Position numbers and translations under genes: made by a program
The notes under the pieces: generated by a model
Database searches by the model: none
Told to the model about the DNA's origin: nothing
Seen by the model: only the letters and a program-made list of their open reading frames with translations
Source of the DNA: Tillus elongatus
Lineage: Eukaryota; Arthropoda; Insecta; Coleoptera; Cleridae
Direction: 5' to 3'
Length of the DNA stretch: 64,000 nucleotides
Assembly (NCBI GenBank): GCA_964006375.1
Contig: OZ023264.1
Coordinates: forward strand, 177,230,010-177,294,009
Shown here: positions 21,306 through 32,114 of the stretch, piece after piece
How the letters are laid out: each line of letters opens with the position of its first letter
Numbering within the stretch: the stretch's first letter is position 1

Positions 21306-21536
21306 TTTGCCTGAAAATGCTGTCAAGCAGCGAACTAGTCACAGAAACGTTGAACAACATCCTATACAATACACAGACTTGGAGACTACTTCTCCGGCTT
21401 CACTGTTGGGTTAGATGTTCTCGGATGTTGTTCAACGTTTCTGTGACTAGATTAATCTGCCTGAGAATGCTATCAAGCAGCGAAACTAGTCACATAAACG
21501 TTGAACAACATCCGAGAACATCTAACCCAACAGTTC
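21306..21536. repeat. Repeat C cluster: three head-to-head hammerhead-like fragments
   Basis: Plus (21306-21372), minus (about 21373-21450) and plus (21452-21533) fragments of repeat C are fused. The first and third each show CTGA-AATGCT..CAAGCAGCG followed by an ACTAGT-type palindrome; the first lacks one A in GAAA. The inner fragments share CAACATCCGAGAACATCTAA. Fusion points lie within a few bases of the predicted hammerhead cleavage site (ACTAGTC|ACAG). Confidence 0.55.
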
Positions 21537-21540
21537 AGAT

Positions 21541-23640
21541 TAGTAGTGATTACAAGGCAAATAACAAACAACAATACATCACAGAAACAGCATCACAGTC
21601 TTTTATTTATATAGTAGTTTTTCACTGCATCACAGAAGGTCTTTATATGCTTTATGGTTTTTCTTTTGGATGGAAGATCATTAAACCAGATTGCTGCTTG
21701 ATGAGTTAACTTTCTTGTACCCATGTTTTTGGCTCCTGGCAAAAGACGTATATGCTGATTCGTTCTGGTTTTATAATCATGTATGTTACAATTATATTGG
21801 AGGTTCGAGACAGTATTATCGATTATATTATTTTTTATTTTATATATTATTTTAACACTATCTTGTTGTATAATTTCGTTGACAGTTAGGATTTTGAGGT
21901 CGTTATATAATGTTACTGTACTCTGCCTGAAGTTTTTTTTGAAAAAGAGTCAACTGTCCTATTTTGTGCAACTTGAAGCCTCTCCAAAATAGTTTTATTG
22001 GCTTGTCCCCAGAAAGCAGCCATGTAGATTAAGTGTGAGTGTACATATGAGTAGTAGATTTTGTACTTTGTTTCCAGACTTAGATATTTTGCATTCCGAT
22101 AAATATGATATGTAAATGTGTTAAGTGTCCTGATAATATTGTCAATATGGTTCGAGTAGTTTAGTTTATAGTCTATTGTAATACCCAGATACTTAATACT
22201 GTTAGTTTCAGTTAGATTCTTCCCAGATAGTTTTAGTTGGTATATGTTGCTATCTGAGTTATTAAAGAATACAAACTTACATTTTTCTACATTGAGTCTT
22301 ATTTTATTGGTGTTAGTCCACTTTTCAATTACCTAGAGATCCATTTGAGCTTTATTAATTACTTCTGTTTTACTGTCACCGACATAGAGAATCGTCGTGT
22401 CATCTGCATATAACACCAGTGAACCACTTATTTCACATTTACTGAGGTCGTTTATAAATATTACAAACAACAGAGGGCCAATTATGGAACCTTGTGGAAC
22501 GCCCGTCACCACATCAGTTTTTTCACTCGCCGCCCCTCCTATAACAGTAAACTGTTGTCTATGTGTCAAATAACTTTGTAGAACTCTGAGAGGTCGCCCC
22601 ATGATACCAAGTTGTTTCAGTTTCCTTAGAAGTATTTTGTGATCGACAACATCAAATGCATTACAAAGATCCAGAAAGGTAGCCATTACTGTCTTTTTCT
22701 TATCCAGATTATCATAGATCACGTCTAGTGACTTCATTATTGCTGTTTGTGTACTTTTTGAACTCACGAAACCATGTTGAATCATCATGTTAAAACCTGT
22801 TGCCTTTAAGAAAGCAAGCAAGCAAGCGTTCCTTCAGGACCATTTCATATATTTTTGAGAAGGTTGTTAATACCGTGATAGGTCTGTAATTGCTGGGATT
22901 TTGTCTGCTACCAGTTTTGTGCTTAGGTGTCACTTTTCCTATCTTAAGTTTGATTGGAAAATTTCCCTTTTGCATTTCTTTGTTTATAATGTTTGGAAGA
23001 ATTGGTGCAAGAATGTTTTTCATTTTCTTGACCAGTATTGCTTTGATTCCGTCCCGTCCTGGGGATGCGTTTGATTTAAGTTTCAGTATTTTTTTTATTT
23101 CCGTTGTCGTGGTTGATCTCAGGTACATTACTACACTATCATTGATGTCATTGGCGTATAGTAGCTGTGTGCTTTTATGGTCGATTGTTGTTTTTACTAT
23201 ATTCGTAAAGTGGTTGTTCATGGCTTCTGCGATCCTCTCAGGATCGTTCAGTTGGGATCTGCAATTTTCAGGGTTTCTATGGAGGTTTTTTCCTCTTTAA
23301 GGTAAGTGACTTTTTTTATTATATTCCATTTTTTTGCTCAGCATTTCCTGCTTGTTCGAAACGTGATTGTATGTGCCTCTTCTTGTTTTTCTTAATCATA
23401 TTTTTTAGTTGCCGATTGATTTGATTTTGGTTTAGTTTGGTGTGGTTAATTGTTTCTTTTGTGTTTATTATTGTTATTTTGTCTGAAATTAGTTGTGTAC
23501 CGATAAACTTGGTTTTATTTTCTTTTATTTCATCAGCATTATAAATTATTTTTCTTATTTCTCTAATTGTATTTTATAATGTACTTACTAAATTAGTAGC
23601 GCTGTTACTGGTTGTATACTGTTGGGCTTTATTGAAATAA
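21541..23640 (-). mobile_element. LINE family E, copy 2, linker to 3' end
   Basis: The minus strand carries the same LINE as 8795-10440 but extends further 5'. It has an endonuclease-RT linker (NQINRQLKNMIKKNKKRHIQ), then MNNHFTNIVKTTIDHKSTQL, NASPGRDGIKAILVKKMKNI, PSNYRPITVLTTFSKIYEMV, ATFLDLCNAFDVVDHKILLR, GVPQGSIIGPLLFVIFINDL and LYADDTTILY. Frames are split at 22333-22821 and 22790-23221. The endonuclease is missing. The 3' end abuts the repeat C cluster. Confidence 0.8.
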
Positions 23641-23819
23641 ATAAATAAATAAACCATGGTAAATCCCCAATGCCAGGGAGTACCTCAACATTCTGGAAGT
23701 TTTATTGAACCCCATTCTATCTGTAGGCGGGGTAGGAATAATTAATGTGTATGAAAATCATGTTTCATTGTAATTTAAATATTGTAGTTATATCTTAACG
23801 AGTGGTTGTTTCTTTTTAG

Positions 23820-24201
23820 CTGTGTGTAACCGCAATTGCCCAGACTGAATGCATGCATCCGCTGAAACAAGCGATGCAAGTCAGAAAAGACATGGTAGCT
23901 GTAGCCTGTGAAGCCCTACACAGGCTCTTCTCCAACAACCAAGACCAATTAGTTAAGCAGGCCTTAGACGTTGACTTTGTCCATTTCCTCCTGGACTTGC
24001 TTGATGGAAGACTGGACGGTTCAGACAACCCAGCCATGACTAAAGCGCAGATCGTCAAAGCTCTCAAGTCTATGGGTAGAAGTTTACTTTATGGTGAGAA
24101 AGTTAACGCTATCCTGGAAAAAAGTACAATCTGGGCAGAGTACAGAGATCAGAAACACGACCTGTTTATTTCCAGTACACCATTTGCAGGTTACCTAACT
24201 G
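23820..24201 (+). CDS. Rme-8: Rme-8 (DNAJC13), exon 6 of 7 in window
   Basis: The exon has 127 codons plus one base, with acceptor TCTTTTTAG and donor G|GTAAGT. It begins LCVTAIAQTECMHPLKQAMQ and contains DMVAVACEALHRLFSNNQ, ATKAQIVKALK-type sequence (MTKAQIVKALKSMGRSLLYG), DQKHDLFIS and AGYLTG. Near the C-terminus of RME-8 proteins the Lys-Ala-Gln-Ile-Val-Lys-Ala-Leu helix and DQKHDLFIS are hallmarks. The next intron, 7.0 kb, carries a LINE and a hAT remnant. Confidence 0.93.
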
Positions 24202-24715
24202 GTAAGTAGAATTTGCAAAGTACTTACAAAGTTACCAATTATAAAACTGTTTGTATTCTGTAGGTGATACCAAAACTACTTGATTTTTGTTTTTAAATAT
24301 ATAACTTTTGAACAGAAGCATATTTTTGTGGGACAACATGGTTTTCTTAATGGAATATTCACTGCAACCAGGTTTCTTCTGCACCAAAGCATATTAATCT
24401 CTGCCTTGCAGGATATGTTGCAGATTGATTTTATGTACAGCCATTTCTCTAAAGCTTTAGATAATACTAACCAGTGGTGGCTCGAGGTTAATTTTATAGG
24501 GAGGTCAACTGTATTTACAAAAAGTGGTTTTCTGGCGGAAAAAAGCGCCGTAGGCCAAAATTTTTTTTGCTGCCCCCGAACCACCCACACCCCCCTCCTG
24601 GATATGCCTGTGAAATTTTCGACGCAATTTTTCTGCTTTTTAAATTGGAAAAATAAGCAGAACATGCAAGGAACTTGTTAATACATTAATATTTAAAAAA
24701 ACACCCTAAGGCTTT
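24202..24715. other. Intronic sequence; possible hAT-like terminus
   Basis: No gene was recognised. CCAGTGGTGGCTCGAGG at 24472-24488 resembles a hAT 5' terminus, but no matching right end or 8-bp duplication was found. Confidence 0.35.
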
Positions 24716-27345
24716 TCATGCGGGGTTCAAAAAAACACTAAACATAAGGAACACTAAGACTAAGACTAACAACGCTAAGAGAGAGTCCTGGAGGAGGTTC
24801 TGCGGGCACATCTCTAATTTGCACAGCAGCGCCAGAATCCACAGAATTCTCTCATGCGACCGTGTTCAGGAACTGGGATCAATAAAACGACCAGATGGTT
24901 CCTTTACTGAATCTCGGAAAGAAACGTTAGCGTTCTTAGCACACACACACACTTCCCAGATTGTCTGATCCTGAGCAATAAAGATGTCCTGCTAGCCGAG
25001 GGTCGATTTAAACGCCCTCCAAGTGAGGACTGGCGGGTTGCTCGGAGAATAGTTACAGCCTCGGCAGTGGAGTGTGCTGTGAAACATTTCCAGCCATTCA
25101 AGGCGCCAGGGGAGGATGGGGTGGTACCGGTCCTACTACAAAATGGACTGGATATTCTCCTACCTTTCCTAATCAGGCTTTATAGAGCCATTCTGGCTTG
25201 GAACTATATTCCATGCAGCTGGACGGTGATTAGGGGGGTTTACATTCCCAAATTGGGACGTAATGACCTCCTACCCACATCACTGAGACCTCTCAGTGTT
25301 ACATCATTCCTCCTGAAGGGATTGGAAAAAATACTGGATGGACACATTAGGGGGACCATGTTAGTCAACAACCCCCTTAATACCCACCAGTATACCTACC
25401 AAACTGGCAAATCTACTGAGTTAGCACTCAATAACCTCGTCGAGAAAATCACACACTCCCTGGATAACGGGCAGGTGGCAGTGGCTGCATTTCTCGACAT
25501 TGAAGGAGCATTTAATAATGCATTACCTATCTCCCTATATGAAGCCACTATCGCTAGAGGGGTGGAACCTACCATTTGTGGCTGGATCGGACGCATGATC
25601 CACAATTAGACCGTTATCACCTCGCTGCAGGGGGAGGTGGTCAGCTTCAGGGCTGCGAGGGGGTGTCCTCAGGGGGGAGTTCTATCCCCTCTGCTGTAGT
25701 CCCTCTTTGTGGGCGATTTGCTGGCTATCCTCGGGCTTTGGGAGGTTGATGTCCAGGCGTATGCTGATGATCATGTCATAATGGTTAGAGGCAAATCTAA
25801 TGAGAAACTTGCAAGTACTCTTCAAGAGGCACTAAATGTAGTGAATGATTGGTGTCAGTGGGAGCAGATGTCTGTGAACCCCCGCAAAACGATCATTGTT
25901 CCATTTACCAGAAGAAGAAGGCTGGACAGATTAAAACCACCTATTCTTATGGGGGAAACGATTCCATTTACGGAACAAGCAAAATATCTGTGGGTTACCC
26001 TAGATAAGAAGCTCAACTGGGAGGTACAGTTAGAGAATGTAATCCGCAGGGCTAAACTGTCCCTGTGGACATGCCGTAGAATCTGTGGAAATAACTGGGG
26101 AACAAACCCCCAACAGATGTACTGGCTCTATGTAGTGGTTATCAGACCAATGATAACATATGGAGCCATAGTTTGGTGGCTCAAGGCACTTCGTGGTATC
26201 GCGAGGGCCAAACTGGCTCATCTACAGAGACAAGCTTGTCTGATGATAACGGGAGCGATAAGCACCGCACCATCAGCCGCTCTGGAGGTCCTCCTTAATA
26301 TTCCACCTCTTCACATATGGCTGGAGAGGATGGCGAGGTGGACAACGTACAGACTAAAACAAACGGCTGACAGCATGCCGAAGGAAGTCAGTCTGGGAAG
26401 GTCTGGACTCCTCGATGACATTGAGGGTCATGGGATTCTGGGAATGGTCTCAGACTTGATGCCTACAAAGATCAGTAGAGATCTGTCTTTCAAGACCGTC
26501 CTCTCGGAAAGGGAGGACTGGGAACGAAATCAAACGACCCTATTGAGAGCCAATCTCTGCTGGTATGCTGACAGCTCCACAACCAATATGGTAGTAGGAG
26601 CTGGCACATATGGGGGCAACACCAATGCTAGACTATCAGCTAGCCTCGGCAAGTACGCAACCATACACCAGGCAGAAGTGTATGTCATCGAGATGTAGGC
26701 AAGGGAAAGTATAGAAAACCAGTGCACACACAAATCGATAAAGATATATGCAGATAGCCAAGCTGCAATAAAGGCTCTTGGTTCCTACCATTGCCATTCA
26801 AAAACGGTATGGAGTTGTAAATCTGTCCTCAATGAACTGGGCGGTTACAATGAGGTGTCGCTGGTCTGGATACTGGGTCACTCAGACCATGATGGCAATG
26901 TTGCGGCTGACACGCTTGCCAGGAGTGGTGCCCAGAGGGAATTTGTCGGACCAGAACCGGTGCTGGGAATAACATCTTGCACAGCAAAACGCACCTTAAA
27001 GACCTGGACAGAAAGAATGACAATCCAATATTGGCAAAATCTTCCAGGATTAGCTCACTCTAAGGCCTTCATAAATGGCCTGTCTGAGTCAAGGGTGAAA
27101 AAACTTTTAGAGCTAAACAGACAACAACTGAGTACTCTAGTCAGCCTGTATACACGACACTGCTGCTTGCGTCACCACATGCACCAAATTGGAGTCGGTC
27201 AGGAAACTGAGTGCCGGCTGTGTATGGAGAGTGACGAGACAGCAGAGCACGTACTGTGTTCCTGTCCGGCGGCGGGACAATGTTCTTTGCAAGTATCAAA
27301 ACCTGCTCACAGAATGAGAACGATACTGATAGATTAGATAAGTTA
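24716..27345 (+). mobile_element. LINE with RT and RNase H (I-type), decayed
   Basis: Linker: SWRRFCGHISNLHSSARIHR. RT: FQPFKAPGEDGVVPVLLQNG, LRPLSVTSFLLKGLEKILDG, HQYTYQTGKSTELALNNLVE, AAFLDIEGAFNN, CPQGGVLSPLL, VQAYADDHVIMVRG (YADD) and YLWVTLDKKLNWEVQLENVI. After ITGAISTAPSAALEVLLNIP comes an RNase H: IYADSQAAIKALG and VSLVWILGHSDHDGNVAADT. A C-terminal zinc-knuckle-like HCCLRHHMHQIG...ECRLCMESDETAEHVLCSCP follows. The frame is broken at 25609, 25700 and 26700. RT plus RNase H points to the I/R1/LOA group. Confidence 0.8.
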
Positions 27346-28633
27346 CTAGATCCATCATTTTTATTATCGATGATTTTGCAGGTTAGTTTTTTTAGTGAGT
27401 TTAGTAAATAGCACTTTAAAGTGTATTTCTGTATTTCTCATATTGTACGTTTCAAACAGGTACAGTCCCGCTTAAAGTTAGACATACATAGTTTGTTTAG
27501 CGTCCAAGCCTATCGAGCTTCATTTAAAAAGTGCTTGCTTTCAGCGTCGACCGGATTTCAGTCTTGGACAAAACCTAGATTCATACTCGCGAATTGCTAA
27601 ATATTTAAATTAATGTCGTAAAACTGTTGTTTTTTTATTATATTTTATACATTTATTTTACTAATTTTGTGTGCACACAGACACGATCTAAATGTGTTCT
27701 CTACTTTTAAGTTTGTGTAGCCCCAATGTTAATTAAAGGCCCCCCTTTATTATACTTACTTATCTTGTGCTTATATATGTAATATAAAAATAAAAAAAGA
27801 GAAACAGCAAGTGAATTTATTAACTTTAGTGCTGTATTCAATATTATCTGAAACAGAAATTGTAGGCCACAATGTGGAATGTAATTTCAGTAAATTTACA
27901 GTTTACTGCAAGGAGGGTTTTTAGATTTTTTTCAGAAACATGCTGAGATCCCCCCCTTGGATGCTCAAGCCACAAGGCAAATGTGCCCCCCTAAGAAACT
28001 TAGGGACCAAGAATGCATAGGCTTGCTGGGCGGGGAGGAAATATGAGCAGAAAATGCTTACAAAAAACACTTAGTCAGACTTTGAAAAGATGAGTTTTTC
28101 ACATTTTGCAGCAATACTTCCTTTAAACCCTGTGTGCCCCGTACAACACCCATATTTGCCCAGGTCCAGTAACCTTCTTGGGGGTTGCTCCCAAGAAATT
28201 TTTCTTGTGCTTTATGCTTTGAAGGTACTTTTATGCATGGACAAGGGGAAGGATAACCCCCCTGTGTTTTTGGGTGAGGGGGCAGAAACTCTCTTCATCC
28301 TTGGGGTTTTTCCCCTTCTGCATGCATACAATCATCCTCAATGCATGAAACCCAGGAATCTTTTTATGTTCCGCTTTCTAGTGTATTTTTTGTTGAGTAT
28401 ATTTCTTGTTTAGCAACTGTTTTGTTTGAGGTTTGTATCCAAATTACTGTATAAATATTTATGTTAGAGGTTATATTTTTGCTTGCTTTTCTTTACCTTA
28501 TTTTTTACCGTTCCTAATTAAATAAAGTAAGGTTTTCTAACTTTTAATATAAGCTAAATCACTATGATATATTATTCCTATGAAAATTCAGTACAATAAC
28601 GCACTTGCTCCGCTCTGAAGATTTTTTACATTT
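27346..28633. other. Intronic sequence, LINE 3' region then nothing recognised
   Basis: The first few hundred bases may be the LINE 3' UTR. Pyrimidine- and purine-rich stretches with CCCCCC runs occur at 27735-28290. No coding homology was seen. Confidence 0.4.
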
Positions 28634-28641
28634 CTTACGCG

Positions 28642-30385
28642 TAGGGATGCACGATGTTTCTTAAACATCGATATTTTGCTTACGATCTTCGATATTAACA
28701 TCGATGTTATTTTTTTCGATATTATCAGACAGACATCAATGTTTTTTTTTACAATGTTTCATTCAATGTTTCTCAATGCTATAGTAATTTATTATTATCA
28801 TTTTCTATTATCAATTACCAAGTCAATTCTTTTGTGTACATCTAGCGAGCAGTAGCAGAACTAGAAAATGTCTGACGAAAGTAAACTTTAACGAATACGC
28901 ACAAAAGTTGGGTAAAATCAAAGTGACATTTATTTTTTTATTTAAAATATAAATAGGTAACTGTGTCGCATGATACAAATAACGAGAGATATGATATTCC
29001 GACTGCCTATTTTTAGACCTGTCACGCGCATGGTGTCAAGTGGTGAGTCCAATGCAACAATAATATGCTGTCGTACAGTGAGGTTTCACGTTTCATCACA
29101 ACCTCTTAACAAATTACGTATTTTACTAATATTTAAGTGCATACAGTTGGAAGTAATAAAAATAAAAAAGGTTAAAATTAGTGCTGTGATCTATATTATT
29201 TGAAAAAGACAATATAGGCGTAACTTCAACCGCATTAAACTGACGTATAGAAACTTTTTGATTGCGAATGACTTTGTTTTAAGTGTGTAGTTGGACATCT
29301 ATAACGTTACTCACCGCGTGACGTCAGAGGAGGGGGCGGGGCATATGCGCAATATCATATCTCTTCTAAGTCATTATATCATGACTGTGTCGTGCATATT
29401 GGAAGTAGATATTGAATATCTAGGCTAAGTGTCTACTAATCGTACGTCGAATTTTAGTGATTCCCCATTCCCCATGAAATTACTGTATTGGTATTTATCA
29501 TTTAATAGTAATAGTTAGGTACTTAAGAAGAAAAAAATAAACACTGCCTAGTGCGTCTCCTTCTTAGAAGATGAAAAATTCAACCTTTGGAGTGAATATC
29601 ACAAGATGGTAGAAAATGTTAGTGGTGCTTGCTCTTATGTCTCTCATCGCGACGAACAAAAAGCCAAAGTCTCTGCCGAAATTACTCAGTACCTTCAATG
29701 CCCGGTCAGAAAATTTACAGAAAATCCGTTGGAGCTCTGGAAGGACATGGAATGTATATTTCCTACTTTATCTAAAATTGCACCAAAATATCTTAGCATG
29801 GTATAGCGACGTCAGAGTCCCCTCCGAAAGACTTTTCTCAAAGGCAGGGCAAGTTTTAACCCAGCAGAAAAATAGACTTAATGGAAAACGCTTGTCATAA
29901 TTATTATTTATCCAAAATTATTCACAAAATATTTTTTTAACGAATAAGTTATAATTCTATTTTCAAGATACTTTTATTTTTGTGTTATCTAATATGTTGT
30001 TTCTTTGTTTTTGCGTTTTATATCATTAATTTAATTTAATTTAATTTTTTATACTTGGAGTATAATATTTATTTTTTTGAAAATTGTCTCCAAATTTGTT
30101 TTTAATGAATAAGGTTTAGTTTTATTTTCAAGACACTGTTATTTTTGTGTGATTTGACATGTTATTTCTTTGTTTCTGCCTTTTAAATCATTATTTTAAT
30201 TTCATTTCATTTTTTATACTTGGAGCATAATAATTTGTGTACTTTAAGAAGAATAAATATTTTATATTTATTTCTAAAATATATTTTTATTATTTTGACT
30301 CATTATTACAGTTTTATAGAAAACATTGATGTTTTAGAAAATCGATGATTTTGATCCGATGTTTTAGAAACATCGTGCATCCCTA
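28642..30385 (+). mobile_element. hAT element with 8-bp TSD, transposase mostly deleted
   Basis: The termini are TAGGGATGCACGATGTTTCT and, on the right, its reverse complement (ATCGTGCATCCCTA). Both continue into ATCGAT-rich subterminal DNA. The flanking 8-bp duplications are CTTACGCG and CTTATGCG. Inside, only the transposase C-terminus remains (29585-29900). TIRs beginning TAGGGATG are typical of hAT elements. Confidence 0.85.
29585..29900 (+). pseudogene. hAT transposase C-terminal dimerisation fragment
   Basis: The frame reads DEQKAKVSAEITQYLQCPVR, NPLELWKDMECIFPTLSKIA and PKYLSMV. One frame change later it reads VPSERLFSKAGQVLTQQKNR and LNGKRLS. The last block is the conserved hAT C-terminal motif (VPSERxFSxAGxVxxxxRxxL). 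At least one frameshift is present. Confidence 0.8.
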
Positions 30386-31189
30386 CTTATGCGTATAAAA
30401 CACCTTCGAAATTTAGCGTGTACTTCCCAACTCACGCTGTATATTAAACGTGCAAGCATCATATACATCAAACTTTAAAGGTGTGGTCCTTATAAATGAT
30501 AAGATAGAATCGTTTGGCGTGTGCCATTTTCTTTCGTTAAATTTTTTCATTGTATCATTTCTAGGTAAAAGTATGTTTTTTAATGGCTTTTGCTTGAAAT
30601 CTTGGGAAACTGTTTTTGGTGTACCACAAGTATCAAATTTCAGTCAGCTAATCTTTCTGCTATTCAAGAATCATCTGTCATCAAGTCTTTGATACAATGA
30701 TTGTACATTTTTTTGATACCAATTTGGACTTGTTCCACACCTCGTCAAGGATTGTGTGAATTTTAAATTGTTGTATTGACTATGGCCAAGGAGTTTTTTT
30801 TTAGACATTTACGTTGGGTATGTGAAACATGCATGTTATCTTCTAAATTAAGAGGAATCAAAAAACAAAGCAGGTGTAGAACAAAATGTTGAGTGGTGAA
30901 CTCAGCCATTGTTACATCCTTCTCTATGAGAGTCCAGTTCATAGAGCATTATTAGCTCCATGGTCACAGGCAGCTTGTAGAGTGTGTTGGTAGCTGCGAG
31001 CACTGTTTTTCACTGATTTCGAGAATTGAGTAGTCAACCCCGGAGAACGTAACAACGTCTTAAATACTTTGGTGTATGTTATTCTTTATCTCTTTATATT
31101 TTGTTGACATTTTTATTATGTTTTGATGTCTATATTTCTGGCTTATTTTGTATTGGGCATGCTAAAAAGAAAATAAATATTTTTTGCAG
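30386..31189. other. Intron, nothing recognised
   Basis: No coding homology, tandem repeat or TIR pair was found before the Rme-8 last exon. Confidence 0.45.
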
Positions 31190-31302
31190 CAGGAACACCA
31201 AGTACTGCAGGATATCTCACGCAGGGGCCTACGAACAAAGTAGCAATGGCTCCTCCACCAGTTGATAAAGTAGATCCCAGCTTAAACCCAGATGGTCTTT
31301 GA
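31190..31302 (+). CDS. Rme-8: Rme-8 (DNAJC13), last exon with stop codon
   Basis: The exon completes the split codon (G|CA) and reads AGTPSTAGYLTQGPTNKVAM, then APPPVDKVDPSLNPDGL, followed by TGA at 31300-31302. The AGYLT and PPPVD motifs match the C-terminal tail of RME-8 proteins, which also often repeats AGYLT. The acceptor is GCAGCAG, a tandem NAGNAG site: splicing at the first AG gives Ala-Gly-Thr, at the second Gly-Thr, both in frame. Possible poly(A) signals AATAAA lie at 31342 and 31610. Confidence 0.85.
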
Positions 31303-31620
31303 TCAATCTAAGCTATTAATGTGTGATCTACAGGGTGATCAAATAAATATATAAAATTGTGTGAAACACATTCCCATTGATAAGCAATAGACTTAAATTT
31401 TTATATCCTTTAGAGTGTATGTATTGTAAAAATTGTATAAATGATTGTAAATGTTACCTGCTAATATAAGTAAGAAAACTCTTTAAAACAAAATACAAAA
31501 AACTTTATTCAAATAATTATTTATGCTTTAAAAACATATATTTTCTATTATATTCTATTCCTGTTTTAATTCATTTTTTATGTATTCGTGAGTTTAATTT
31601 ATGTATGAGAATAAATAGTT
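31303..31620 (+). promoter_or_regulatory. Rme-8: Rme-8 3' UTR with candidate poly(A) signals
   Basis: The sequence is AT-rich downstream of the stop. AATAAA hexamers are at 31342-31347 and 31610-31615. Which one is used cannot be decided from the sequence. Confidence 0.5.
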
Positions 31621-32106
31621 TCCAAAAGAAGCAGTTTTTGTTACTCTATAATGGTGAATATGGATCACAAATACACGATTAGACAGGTAAGCCGACAAAT
31701 GTGTTGTCATTTTATCTCACCAGGACAACGGCGGACAATGGCCAAGTTCACCAGGTGCGAGAAGTTGAATAGTTCACCAGTCCTGCTCAATTTCTGCTAT
31801 AGGAACTCAACTGTTACCGATTTGTCAAAGTGGAATGATAAACGTCACAAAATAGTACTTGAGGTCAACACTGTGTTCACCAGTCTCCAACTGCTGAAAT
31901 GTATCAGTAGTCAGCAGATGGGCGTTTAAACTTAGCTGTCGGCGCCTAGTGAACTCATTCATTGTGCAACGAAATTTGGCATTTGATTTTATAAACAGTG
32001 TTAGGTATATGTTTTAGGGTTTCAGTTCAGCTACGGAAAAAGCTAGCAACTATGGTTGGTGAAACGTTTGGCAACCAACTAAGGGAGTTCGACCACTGAA
32101 AAGCAA
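31621..32106. other. Intergenic, nothing recognised
   Basis: The frame at 31651-31929 has no recognisable homology. The words TTCACCAG recur several times (31700-31880), perhaps a decayed relative of the fold-back element at 35525. Confidence 0.35.
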
Positions 32107-32114
32107 CTTGGGAA

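Noticed and set aside
24472..24716. hAT element starting CCAGTGGTGGCTCGAGG
   Set aside because: No matching right terminus or 8-bp duplication was found.
27720..28560. Gene in the frame at 28090-28413
   Set aside because: Low-complexity C/G runs, no domain, no conserved pattern; likely intronic noise.
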